Shown: in pieces, positions 36,395 through 44,930 of the stretch
Position numbering within the stretch: position 1 is the first letter of the stretch
Layout: every line of letters starts with the position of its first letter
Source: a bacterium
GTDB taxonomy: Bacteria > Krumholzibacteriota > Krumholzibacteriia > JACNKJ01
DNA length: 64,000 nt
Direction: 5' to 3'
Assembly: GCA_024231955.1 (NCBI GenBank)
Contig: JAAEPZ010000538.1
Span: forward strand, 186,001 to 250,000
The notes under the pieces: generated by a model
Database searches by the model: none
Told to the model about the DNA's origin: nothing
The model's input: the letters and a program-made list of their open reading frames with translations, nothing else
Position numbers and translations under genes: made by a program

Positions 36395-37567
36395 TCAGGG
36401 GCAACTGTGAATTCGTACCGGCGCTACGCTGCGCAGGCCATCCAGCTCATCTTCATCCAGGTAGTGCATCTCCAGGTCGAGATTGCCCTCGGCGTCCACC
36501 CGGATAATCGCGAAGTTGTTCTTGTGGCCGCTGATCATGGCATCCTGTTGCTCGATCCGCCAGCCGGTCAGATTACGCCAACCGTGCTCGGTCAGGTATT
36601 CGATCTCCCGTCCGGCGATGTCCCTGGCCTTGCGCTGCCTTTTGCCGAACCAGAGGAAACTGTCGCGCGGTCGTCCGGAGATATTGACCAGGCACATCTC
36701 GCGGCCATCATCGCGAAGCAACCGGTAGCGCTCGTAAGTATGAGTGTGACCGGTCAGAACGACATCGACGCCGCCATCGGCCAGAATGTCGGGCAGGCTT
36801 CGTCCTCGCCAGCTATAGGACCAGATCGCCGCCGCCGAGTCGAGGTGTTTTCGCGACGACTGTACGAGGGGGTGGTGCAACATCACAACCGTGGTCCGGG
36901 TGTCGTCATCCTCCGCCAGCTGTTCGGCAAGCCAGATCATCTGAGCTTCGGCGCGACCGCCGGGTGCCGGGCGGCCTGCGCCGCCGGTCCCCGCTTCACC
37001 GTAGATGAGGTCATTGGAGTCGAGGAACAGGTAGCGAACCGGGCCCAGATCCTTGCGGTAGTACATCCGCTCCGTGCCGAAATCGGTATCGAGGTAGGCG
37101 AGACATGTTGCCGTATTGGATCGGGCAAGGGGGGATGCGTTGTTGCCCAGTTCGTGATTGCCGACCGTCACGAGATAGGGGAGCTGCGACAGCGGGGAGA
37201 GTATGGTTTGCAGAAGGCGCCATTGGTCGGCGTGCTTACCCGCGTTGACGATATCGCCCGTGTCGATCACGAACCGCAGGTTCGGATCGGCGGCGCTCAA
37301 GTCGGCGATCTGCGCCACAATCGCCTGCCACTCGCCGTCGGCCAACGCCCTCTGATCGCCGAAAACGGCGAAGCTGTAGTTCAGACTGTCGTAACGATCA
37401 AGATCATTCGCCATGGATTCGAAGGTGACGAAATCCAGGGTCGTGACGGGTGCGGAGGAGCTCGCGGGCCAGGGGCCGTCCGCATTCCAGGGCAACGTGA
37501 AACCGACCAGAAGGAGCAGTAGAGGCAAACCGGCGATTCCGATGATCACATTTAATCTGGTAGTCAT
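36395..37567 (-). CDS. Membrane-anchored calcineurin-like metallophosphoesterase
   Basis: 390 residues. An N-terminal hydrophobic segment (VIIGIAGLPLLLLLVGFTLPW) exports or anchors the protein, so the catalytic domain should be periplasmic. Metal ligands appear in the expected order: FAVFGDQRA, DTGDIVNAGKHADQW, TVGNHELGNN, VVMLHHPLVQS and LTGHTHTYER. The arrangement recalls purple-acid-phosphatase-like and PhoD-unrelated phosphodiesterases of envelope bacteria. It is divergent from the BamA-like gene, and the kinase/transporter pair follows 49 bases downstream on the same strand. The substrate could be a phosphoprotein, nucleotide or phospholipid; nothing in the sequence decides. Confidence 0.88.
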   Translation of the reverse strand: MTTRLNVIIGIAGLPLLLLLVGFTLPWNADGPWPASSSAPVTTLDFVTFESMANDLDRYDSLNYSFAVFGDQRALADGEWQAIVAQIADLSAADPNLRFVIDTGDIVNAGKHADQWRLLQTILSPLSQLPYLVTVGNHELGNNASPLARSNTATCLAYLDTDFGTERMYYRKDLGPVRYLFLDSNDLIYGEAGTGGAGRPAPGGRAEAQMIWLAEQLAEDDDTRTTVVMLHHPLVQSSRKHLDSAAAIWSYSWRGRSLPDILADGGVDVVLTGHTHTYERYRLLRDDGREMCLVNISGRPRDSFLWFGKRQRKARDIAGREIEYLTEHGWRNLTGWRIEQQDAMISGHKNNFAIIRVDAEGNLDLEMHYLDEDELDGLRSVAPVRIHSCP

Positions 37568-37654
37568 TCCGGCACATATCCCTCTTGATCTTGCAGATTG
37601 GATTACGATTCGGTAAAGTCGATTCTCAGGTCAAATTACACGCCCGGAGGCTTG

Positions 37655-39085
37655 ATGACAACCACCGATAAAATGTTAATCCTCACCCTGCTGATCTTCC
37701 CGGCGATCATCCTGTCGACGTTGATGATGTTGTCCTCCTCGTCCCTGGCCGAACCGGTCGCGGAGCGGGACGGTTCGGAGTCCCGGGAAACATACTGGGG
37801 CCATCTGCCCCCACCCGTCGATTCGACGATGGCGGTATATCGGAAACCGCCACGATCGGTTGGCGAGGAGCTGGTGCGGCTGCCCTGGCGGGTCGTCGGT
37901 TTGCCGTTCAAGGTGAGTTCCGGGCTCCTGCGTCACGGCATCATCTACGCGGATGAGCACGGAAGCTTCAAACAGCTCAGGCGGCTGATCGGACCGATGA
38001 CCGGTCCGTTCGGCATCAAGTTCCGTCTGGTGGCGGGAGGGGTCGGCGGATTAGGATTCGGCCTGGACACCAGGCATCACGCCCTCTTCGATCCCGGCAA
38101 CGAAATGCGGCTTCTGAGCAAGTTCTCGCTCAACGGCTCCACAGCGGTGGCGCTTGGCTTGCATCTCAATTCCAGGGAGAGTCGGAGTTACCTCTTCAGC
38201 GCGGGGTACAACCTGCTCACCGCCGCGCACTATTACGGGCGGGGAGCGACCACCGTGGCCGAGGATGAGTCCACTTACACTCGCGAACTGGCCTGGTGCG
38301 GTGTGGGTGTGAATCAAACCATCCTGCCCCGATTGACATGCGGCGTCAGCGCCTACTACAGCAGCGCCGCCACGCGGGGTCCGCGGAATCCCGGTGGGGA
38401 TGACCCCGCGCTTGCGGATGTCTTCGCGATTACCCCTACCGGTTATGGAGAACGGACGGGCGGCCTGATCTCCCGTCTGGTCCTGGTCCACGACACCACG
38501 TATGATGATGGTCGTCCCGCCTCCGGCGGCATGCGCAGTCTCGGCCTCTCCCATTTCCACGAGACGGTGGGGCAGGGTGACGACTTCATCACGATCCTGG
38601 CGGATGTCGAGCAGTACTATCCCGTCGTTAAATCAGGTCAGACGTTGGCGCTGCGCGGATTCTATCAATGGATCGTGGCGGCGGATGTCGATTCGATCCC
38701 CTTTCAGCGCTTGCTGACCAACGAAACCCCCTACGCTCTGCGCGGCTATCGCGATTTCCGCTGGCGCGATCGCGGTCTGGCTGTGCTGAGTGCCGAGTAT
38801 CGCTGGCCGCTGTGGGCGAGTACTCACGCCGATAAGCTGGGTCTGGATCTGTATCTCTTCTCGGAGCATGGTCAGGTTTTCGCCCACTGGGACGAGATCA
38901 ATAGCGGCAATCTCACGCACTCGTACGGCGGAGGTCTGCGTCTGATCGGCAACGGCGGCTTTGCCGGTCGTCTGGAGATAGGCCGGAGCGGGGAGGGTGC
39001 GGTCTGGCGCCTGCAGCTCAACCAGACCTTCCAGTCCGCGAAGGGGGGTGTCCTGAATGGATTCAGTCAAGCGGTGCTTCGCTAG
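37655..39085 (+). CDS. BamA/TamA (Omp85)-like outer-membrane barrel protein
   Basis: 476 residues from the ATG at 37655 with GGAGG before it. A signal segment (MLILTLLIFPAIILSTLMML) is followed by RSVGEELVRLPWRVVGLPFKV and a glycine-rich beta-barrel, with GVGGLGFGLDTRH, YLFSAGYNLLTA, TLALRGFYQWIVAAD, LRGYRDFRWRDRGLAVLSAEYRWPLW (the conserved RGY-R-F region of Omp85 lid loops) and GGLRLIGNGGFAGRLEIGRS. POTRA domains are absent or very short. It is probably an outer-membrane translocation or surface-display pore. It overlaps the exported kinase-like gene by 29 bases, so the two products are likely to work together. Confidence 0.85.
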   Translation: MTTTDKMLILTLLIFPAIILSTLMMLSSSSLAEPVAERDGSESRETYWGHLPPPVDSTMAVYRKPPRSVGEELVRLPWRVVGLPFKVSSGLLRHGIIYADEHGSFKQLRRLIGPMTGPFGIKFRLVAGGVGGLGFGLDTRHHALFDPGNEMRLLSKFSLNGSTAVALGLHLNSRESRSYLFSAGYNLLTAAHYYGRGATTVAEDESTYTRELAWCGVGVNQTILPRLTCGVSAYYSSAATRGPRNPGGDDPALADVFAITPTGYGERTGGLISRLVLVHDTTYDDGRPASGGMRSLGLSHFHETVGQGDDFITILADVEQYYPVVKSGQTLALRGFYQWIVAADVDSIPFQRLLTNETPYALRGYRDFRWRDRGLAVLSAEYRWPLWASTHADKLGLDLYLFSEHGQVFAHWDEINSGNLTHSYGGGLRLIGNGGFAGRLEIGRSGEGAVWRLQLNQTFQSAKGGVLNGFSQAVLR

Positions 39086-40751
39086 AATCATGTTGATGCT
39101 TTTGTCGGGCCTCGTCTGCATGGGCAGCGTGTCGGCCGCGGAGCTCAGGCTCGATCGACCGGTGATCTGGCATGAGGATGACAGGCGATCTGTCGCCAGG
39201 CCGGAGGAGCGGGATCCCAATCTGATGTGGACCATGATCAACGACTCCGTGATGCTGCCGCTCAGCCGTCACACCGATCCGGTGCGGATGTTCAGGCGCC
39301 TGGCCGGATTGTTCGGCGATACCGAGGCCGTATCGCCCGCCGCGAACGTCAACTCGCTGGACGAACTGCCCAACTCCACCTGGTTCACCAACCGGATCGG
39401 CTTGCGGCCGTTGACCACGGATGAGGTGAGTCGAGGCCCCGGCAGCGGCCTGGGTCCCGAACGCGGCGCACCCTGGACGGTGACCAGCGCCAAGACGCAG
39501 GGCGTCACCCCCGGCTTTGCCGTGCGTGATGCCGCTGGGTTCACCTTCATGATCAAATTCGACCCGCCGGGCAATCTGGGGATGACCTCGGCTGCAGGTG
39601 TCGTTTCGAATCGGATCCTCCATGCCGCCGGATACAACGTGCCCGACGATGCGGTGGTTACCTTCAGAGCCGAGGATCTCGTGCTGGGGGCGGACGTGAA
39701 GATCAAGGGGCAGGATGGCCGCAAGCGACCGATGACCCAGGCCGATCTCGACGACATCCTGGATTCGGTGGAGCGATTGCCCGATGGTCGCCACCTGGCG
39801 ATCAGCAGTCGGTACATCAGCGGCCGGCCGATAGGGCCCTTCGCCTATCGTGGCTTGCGCAAGGATGATCCCAACGATCATGTGCCGCACCAGCACCGGC
39901 GGGAGTTGCGCGGTCTTTATATGTTCGCCGCCTGGATCAACCACTTCGACACCAAGCAGCACAACAGCCTGGATGCCTTCGATCCCGGCGGTTTCGTCAA
40001 ACACTATCTGATCGATTTCGCCAGCACTCTGGGCGCGGGGGCCAACGGTCCCACGCCCCGTTATGGCTACGAGTGCACGCTCGATCTGCCCATCATTTTC
40101 AGACGCGGTCTGACGTTGGGCTTCCGGGAGGATCCCTGGCGCCGGCTCACGCGACCCGGGAATCTTTCGGAGGTGGGGTACTGGGAGAGCAGGGAGTTCG
40201 AACCGTTCGCTTTCGCTCCGCTCCAGCCCAATACCGCGTTCGCCAATTGTACGAACCGCGACGCCTACTGGGCCGCGAAGATCATTTCGGCTTTCACCGA
40301 CCTGCATCTGGCGGCCATCTGCGACAATGCGGGCTACCAGGATCCGCGGGCATCCGTTTACATGGCACGAATTTTGTGTGAGCGGCGTGATAAGATCGCC
40401 CGCGCCTGTTTCGACAGGGTGCCCCCTCTGGACTTCTTCCGCATCTCCGGGACTCGGCTGGAGTTCGCCGATCTGGGGCGGGAGCGGGGTATCTACCCGA
40501 CGGCCGAAACCCGCTATCGCATCCGGCCCGTTCTGGTCGATGTTGCGCGTCGGCCGCTCTTGGAGGGGGAGTGGCTTCGGTCGACCGAGACGACGTTTGA
40601 CTTGAGTCTCGCTCCCCGGGTTCGTACGCAGGCAGGGGTGAAATCTTACCTGCGTCTGGATCTCCAGGTGGATCGCGGCGCGGGTTGGAGCCGGAGTGTC
40701 GTCGTGTATTGCGATACTGGCGCGGAGCGGGTTGTTGCGCTTGAGCGTTAG
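39057..40751 (+). CDS. Exported protein with kinase-like catalytic motifs
   Basis: 564 residues. A signal peptide spans about 1-28 (IMLMLLSGLVCMGSVSAAE). The central region reads like an atypical protein kinase: FMIKFDPP with K167 on a beta strand, the loop NHFDTKQHNS giving H296-x-D298-x-K300-x2-N303 (the HxDxKxxN of Hanks kinases), and YLIDFASTLGA with D320 in a DFG-like position. Flanking phrases (LDELPNSTWFTNRIG; SRYISGRPIGPFAYRG) are distinctive for a conserved but unnamed family. The start overlaps the barrel gene by 29 bases. ATP is not normally present in the periplasm, so either the donor is different, ATP is supplied, or the fold has another use. The function is not established. Confidence 0.8.
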   Translation: MDSVKRCFARIMLMLLSGLVCMGSVSAAELRLDRPVIWHEDDRRSVARPEERDPNLMWTMINDSVMLPLSRHTDPVRMFRRLAGLFGDTEAVSPAANVNSLDELPNSTWFTNRIGLRPLTTDEVSRGPGSGLGPERGAPWTVTSAKTQGVTPGFAVRDAAGFTFMIKFDPPGNLGMTSAAGVVSNRILHAAGYNVPDDAVVTFRAEDLVLGADVKIKGQDGRKRPMTQADLDDILDSVERLPDGRHLAISSRYISGRPIGPFAYRGLRKDDPNDHVPHQHRRELRGLYMFAAWINHFDTKQHNSLDAFDPGGFVKHYLIDFASTLGAGANGPTPRYGYECTLDLPIIFRRGLTLGFREDPWRRLTRPGNLSEVGYWESREFEPFAFAPLQPNTAFANCTNRDAYWAAKIISAFTDLHLAAICDNAGYQDPRASVYMARILCERRDKIARACFDRVPPLDFFRISGTRLEFADLGRERGIYPTAETRYRIRPVLVDVARRPLLEGEWLRSTETTFDLSLAPRVRTQAGVKSYLRLDLQVDRGAGWSRSVVVYCDTGAERVVALER

Positions 40752-40803
40752 TCGTCCATAAGAAAACCGGGGGTTGTTTAACCCCGGGCTGGGAGTTTGA
40801 ATC

Positions 40804-42132
40804 GTGACCAATACCGAAAAGCGCAATCCCCTTGAGAGATTCCTCGGCCTCTTCGCCGAGGTGCGAAGTGGCGAGGCGGGCTCCGCGCTGCTGTTGACCG
40901 TCAATGTCTTTCTGCTCCTTACCTGTTACTACATCATGAAGCCCGTGCGGGAGGCGCTAATACTTTCTTCCCCCGGCGGAGCGGAATTGAAGTCCTACAT
41001 GTCGGCGGGGCAGACCCTGTTGCTGCTGGTTCTCGTTCCGCTGTACGGTAGACTCGTGGCCAGAATGCCGCGACGGAGACTGCTCAACAGCGTTACCCTG
41101 TTCTTCGCCGGATGCCTAGCGCTCTTCTGGCTGCTGGGCAGTTTCACATCGATTCCGCTTGGCGTGCCCTTCTTTCTCTGGATCGGCATCTTCAACGTAT
41201 CGCTGATTGCGCAGTTCTGGTCATTCGCCAACGATATCTATACAGCCGAACAGGGTAAGCGACTGTTCGCCATTCTCGGTTTCGGCGCTTCGGCCGGAGC
41301 GGTGTTCGGCGCGACGAGCGTTAAGGGGCTCATCGAACCTGTGGGTCTGATGGGCTCCCTGCTCATCGCAGGTGTCATCCTGGTGATCAGTCTGATATTC
41401 ACCAATCTCGTCGATGCGCGGGCCGCAGTTGAGGGCAAGGCGGATACCGTCGCAGAGGTGCCCGAAGAGCCCATGAGCGATATCAATCCCTACAAGCTGG
41501 TATTCGGACATCGCTATCTGCTGCTGATCGCGATGCTGATCCTTATCCTCAACTGGGTGAACACCACCGGCGAGTATATTCTCGGCAAAGTCGTGAAGGA
41601 TGCGGCGCTGGAGGCTGCAGCGGCAGCTGGCGCCGGGGACGAATTCGTCGGCCCTTACATCGGCAAGTTCTATGCTGATTTCTTCGGTGTAGTCAACGTG
41701 GTTGGTTTGCTGACCCAGCTCTTCCTGGTTTCGCGGATCATCAAACACATGGGTATGCGTGTGGCGTTGATGATTCTGCCGGTCATCGCTTTTGCGGGGT
41801 ACGCAGTGGCTGCGTTCATCCCGGTTCTTGGCTTCATCAGGTGGACCAAGACCGCCGAAAACGCCACAGACTATTCCCTGATGAATACCCTCAAGGGCGT
41901 GCTCTTCCTGCCGACAAGTCGTGAGGAGAAATACAAGGCCAAACAGGCGATCGATACGTTGTTCATGCGAGCGGGCGATGTGTTGAGCGCTGTTCTCGTA
42001 TTTGTCGGCACCACCTGGCTCTCCTTCTCCACCCGGCACTTCGCGCTGTTCAATCTGGTGCTGGTGGTGATCTGGGCGATTCTGGCCATCAATATCGGGA
42101 AACGCTTCAAGGAGATGACTGCGGAGGCTTGA
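40804..42132 (+). CDS. Npt-like nucleotide-carrier family/MFS membrane protein
   Basis: 442 residues from a GTG with GGGAG upstream. About 12 membrane helices. Family marks are TCYYIMKPVREALILS in the first helix, TAEQGKRLFAILGFGASAGAVFGA, and PTSREEKYKAKQAIDTLFMRAGDVLSAVLV, matching the corresponding segments of the HEAT-fused homologue at 32466-34754. It thus belongs to the same ATP/ADP-translocase-related group, without a HEAT tail. It follows the exported kinase-like gene by 52 bases on the same strand and is probably in one unit with the barrel and kinase-like genes. The substrate is unproven. Confidence 0.82.
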   Translation: MTNTEKRNPLERFLGLFAEVRSGEAGSALLLTVNVFLLLTCYYIMKPVREALILSSPGGAELKSYMSAGQTLLLLVLVPLYGRLVARMPRRRLLNSVTLFFAGCLALFWLLGSFTSIPLGVPFFLWIGIFNVSLIAQFWSFANDIYTAEQGKRLFAILGFGASAGAVFGATSVKGLIEPVGLMGSLLIAGVILVISLIFTNLVDARAAVEGKADTVAEVPEEPMSDINPYKLVFGHRYLLLIAMLILILNWVNTTGEYILGKVVKDAALEAAAAAGAGDEFVGPYIGKFYADFFGVVNVVGLLTQLFLVSRIIKHMGMRVALMILPVIAFAGYAVAAFIPVLGFIRWTKTAENATDYSLMNTLKGVLFLPTSREEKYKAKQAIDTLFMRAGDVLSAVLVFVGTTWLSFSTRHFALFNLVLVVIWAILAINIGKRFKEMTAEA

Positions 42133-42392
42133 GTCCCATACCTCTGGTGCAGTTTCGGCAGTGCTGGAGTCGGGGCAGTCAGCTCCGGCTCCTCTTGGGC
42201 TGGATTCGATCGTATTACTGAAGTAATGTCGAAATATCTTTGAAAATCCGTCTGCTAATTCGTCCTCCCCAGGATTCGATCTTCATATATCCGAACCGGC
42301 CGGTATCCCTCTTCAGGCCCGGAAACTCCAGGGGGCGATCATCGTGCCGATATTCATAGTGCGGGTCGACAGAATCCGCATCAGGGGGGCAT

Positions 42393-42833
42393 ATGGATTG
42401 GCGCAAACTTCAATTCAACGAATTCACCAATACATGCAGTGAGCAGGTGATCGAGTACGGCATCTTCGGAGCATATGTCTCGACGAGGTCGACTTTCGTT
42501 GAGGACTACAAGAACGGGCAAGCCCTCAGATGCATCGTCGAGGCGTTGGCCAACGTGGTCGCAACGGAAAGGCTGATAGCCGAACGGGGTCGATTCGGCG
42601 ACAGGGTTGACCTTGGCTTTGATTTCGTTCGGGATCATTCCGGACAGGATTGGGAGTTCTGGTATGAGCTTGCCCGGTTGGGGTTGCTGGCGGAGACGTT
42701 CCCTGCGGAAAACCCTCTGAATGTCGATGCTCAAAGGGTGCTGAGCGAGATGAATCTTGCATTCGCCCCCTATCTGGTTCCCCGAAATCTGTCGAAACGA
42801 TCCGATATCGGCCTTGAACTGAAGCCGGGTTGA
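42393..42833 (+). CDS. Hypothetical soluble protein
   Basis: 146 residues, no signal, no membrane helix, no recognised family. The composition is that of a folded alpha/beta protein, for example QALRCIVEALANVVATERLIAERGRFG, DWEFWYELARLGLLAETFP and VDAQRVLSEMNLAF. A purine-rich GGGGGG lies just before the ATG. The neighbours give no hint. I consider it a probable gene because codon use resembles that of its neighbours. Confidence 0.55.
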   Translation: MDWRKLQFNEFTNTCSEQVIEYGIFGAYVSTRSTFVEDYKNGQALRCIVEALANVVATERLIAERGRFGDRVDLGFDFVRDHSGQDWEFWYELARLGLLAETFPAENPLNVDAQRVLSEMNLAFAPYLVPRNLSKRSDIGLELKPG

Positions 42834-43034
42834 TTGATCTCCGTGAGATCTCTGCTCCTGCGACTATCAATCCTTGCAATGAATTCAGTGCGATGAAATA
42901 CTGATTCCGTTAGATACAGGTTGTCGGCACCCGCCGAATGGCTGATTGTTATTACCGATCCCTGTGATTCCTGCCTGGGCAAACTGTCCAACTTACCTTC
43001 GTGCTCTGATTCCCATCCCTGGTGGAGGTACAAA

Positions 43035-44048
43035 TTGAAATCCGGATATATCGTTCTGCTGACGTCACTTCTCGCGATTACCCTGAGCTGTACGGCATTT
43101 GCCCAATCGCCAACCGTGATCCCCTTTCAGGGGGTTGTCGAGCATAATGGCGAGATCATACCCCCCAGCACCGCCCTGACCTTCTGGATCTATGACCTGG
43201 AGGGTGGTGAAACCTCCCTCTGGGGACCCGAGACCCATATCGCGACCCCTGTTGATGGGGTGGTGAGCCTGTTTCTGGGTGCGAGCAACGTGGTGGCCGT
43301 ACCGGTGACGCCCGCGGTTTTCGCGGATGGCGGCGATCGCTGGCTGGCAGTGAAGATAGGTGATGACGCCAACCTGCTCTGGTTGCGTCTGGGCAGCGTA
43401 GCCTACGCCTTCAACGCCGACCGTCTGGAGGGCAACGAGGCCGGCGACTTTGCCGGAGCTACGCATTCGCACAATCTGGGTGAACTGACGAATGTGGATG
43501 TCGGCGGCGTCGGCGACGGTGATCGTCTGGTCTATCGCGGAGGTGGCTGGGTCGCCGAGGAGGCACCGGCCTGGGGCTACATCTCAATCAACCTCTTCGG
43601 CTGTCGGCTGGGTGGAGAAGCTCAATTCTGCGGCCATCTGATGGAGCATGGGGCGATCGAGTTGCTCGATTACACCAGCGATCAGGGCAAGTTCGATTTC
43701 TGTTTCACGCTGCCGGAGGATTACGATAATTCGGGTGACGTCGTCTATGTCGATGTCTACTGGTACAGCGAGGCCACCAGTGGTGATGTGCAATTGAGAG
43801 GCAACTGGGGTTCCCTTGGCCGACCCGGGGAGGAGGGGAGAGGATTCAACGTGCAGAATCACACCACTGTTTCCCTGGGTGCCCTGGCTTCCGAGATACA
43901 TAAATCCTCACACTGGGTCACAGCCGGCTCATACGGTTTGGAGCCGGGCGATGCCATCTGCATGGGTTACTACAGAAGCATGTGGGATACCTGTGCGGAG
44001 AGCGTGTTCATCAGCGGCGTCCGGATCCGTTACAAGAAGGTGCAGTGA
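43035..44048 (+). CDS. Secreted protein with tail-fibre-like N-terminal domain
   Basis: 337 residues from a TTG at 43035, chosen because GGAGGT sits seven bases upstream and a signal peptide (YIVLLTSLLAITLSCTAFA) follows. The mature start is a domain common in environmental secreted proteins: VIPFQGVVEHNGEIIPPSTA, LTFWIYDLEGGETSLWGPE, DGVVSLFLG, WLAVKIGDD and LGSVAYAFNADRLEG. The C-terminal part is a beta-rich region with no named family. The TGA stop shares one base with the ATG of the next gene, so they form an operon. It is probably surface-exposed, with a structural or binding role (inference). Confidence 0.8.
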   Translation: MKSGYIVLLTSLLAITLSCTAFAQSPTVIPFQGVVEHNGEIIPPSTALTFWIYDLEGGETSLWGPETHIATPVDGVVSLFLGASNVVAVPVTPAVFADGGDRWLAVKIGDDANLLWLRLGSVAYAFNADRLEGNEAGDFAGATHSHNLGELTNVDVGGVGDGDRLVYRGGGWVAEEAPAWGYISINLFGCRLGGEAQFCGHLMEHGAIELLDYTSDQGKFDFCFTLPEDYDNSGDVVYVDVYWYSEATSGDVQLRGNWGSLGRPGEEGRGFNVQNHTTVSLGALASEIHKSSHWVTAGSYGLEPGDAICMGYYRSMWDTCAESVFISGVRIRYKKVQ

Positions 44049-44863
44049 TGCGTGTGTTTGGACAATCATGCAATCGGCGCGTCGGTATGATGCTGCTGGT
44101 TTTCGCATTGATGTCTCCGTGTATCGCCGCTACCGTCAGCGCAGGGATTGTGGTCCTCCCCTCGGGTGGCGGTCTGGCGACGGCAGGGGGCAACAGCGTG
44201 CGGGCCGTTGTGGGTGAAACCCTCTCCGGCCCGACCCAAAACGGTGACGGATGTCTGGGTGCCGGCTTCCTCTTCGGTCGCATGGGCGATCTGACACCAG
44301 TGATGCTGCTGGATTTTACCGCCAACCAATCCGAATCCGGTGTGTCTCTGGAATGGTATTGCGTCGACTTCGACCGGGCGGATTTCCGTCTCGAAGCTTC
44401 GCTGGACGATCAGCAATGGTTGGTCCCCTGGCGTGTGCTGGGCCCAGGAGCATTCGGTGCTGAAGATGAGGGGACCGATCTGGCTGCCGGCGGCGAGATC
44501 AGCTACCTCCTGCTGGTGAGGGAGGCGAGCGGGGCCGAGTGGATGCCGCTGGGCCGCACCGAACTGCTGCTGCCCGCCGCAGTCATCCCCACGGCGTTGA
44601 ATGCGGCCTATCCGAATCCATTCAATCCCGTCACCGGCATCAACTTCAGTCTGCGCAAGACGGGGCTGGTGCGCCTGCGTGTCTTCGATGCCGCCGGGCG
44701 TCTCGTGCGCACTCTGGTGGATGAGGATCTGCCTGCCGGGCATCACAGCCTGAACTGGGACGGCTGCAATGACGCCGACGCACATCAGGCCTCGGGCGTC
44801 TATCTGCTCAGGATGGAGACCGCCGGCTTCAGCGATTCGCAACGACTCGTGTTGCTCAAATAG
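44048..44863 (+). CDS. Secreted protein with FlgD-like C-terminal domain
   Basis: 271 residues. A signal peptide (MMLLVFALMSPCIAATVSAG) is followed by VVLPSGGGLATAGGNSVRAVVGETLSGPTQNG, an opening common in proteins of these phyla, then a fibronectin-like stretch (VSLEWYCVDFDRADFRLEASLD). The last 85 residues are the FlgD-like domain: YPNPFNPVTGINFSL, FDAAGRLVRTLVDEDLPAGHH, NWDGCN, ASGVYLLRMET, VLLK. Its start codon overlaps the stop of the tail-fibre-like gene, so both are made together. Exported; the specific function is unknown. Confidence 0.87.
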   Translation: MRVFGQSCNRRVGMMLLVFALMSPCIAATVSAGIVVLPSGGGLATAGGNSVRAVVGETLSGPTQNGDGCLGAGFLFGRMGDLTPVMLLDFTANQSESGVSLEWYCVDFDRADFRLEASLDDQQWLVPWRVLGPGAFGAEDEGTDLAAGGEISYLLLVREASGAEWMPLGRTELLLPAAVIPTALNAAYPNPFNPVTGINFSLRKTGLVRLRVFDAAGRLVRTLVDEDLPAGHHSLNWDGCNDADAHQASGVYLLRMETAGFSDSQRLVLLK

Positions 44864-44881
44864 CGGCGATCCGGATGACGG

Positions 44882-44914
44882 AAAAGGCCGGGGAGTCGTC
44901 TCCCCGGCCTTTTT
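44882..44914 (+). terminator. Strong Rho-independent terminator
   Basis: Fourteen-base arms starting AAAAGGCCGGGGAG (44882-44895) and CTCCCCGGCCTTTT (44900-44913) around a four-base loop, with a T-run. It is symmetrical enough to end the convergent ECF operon as well. Confidence 0.9.
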
Positions 44915-44930
44915 GGCTTATATGCGACAG

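Noticed and set aside
40766..40792. Short inverted repeat GGGGTT/AACCCC before the second Npt-like gene
   Set aside because: Only six pairs before a mismatch and no T-run; too weak to call a terminator or attenuator.
39063..40904. 613-codon minus-strand open frame opposite the exported kinase-like gene
   Set aside because: It overlaps three plus-strand genes with clear signal peptides, motifs and ribosome-binding sites; its own translation is rich in Arg, Gln and His with no domain.
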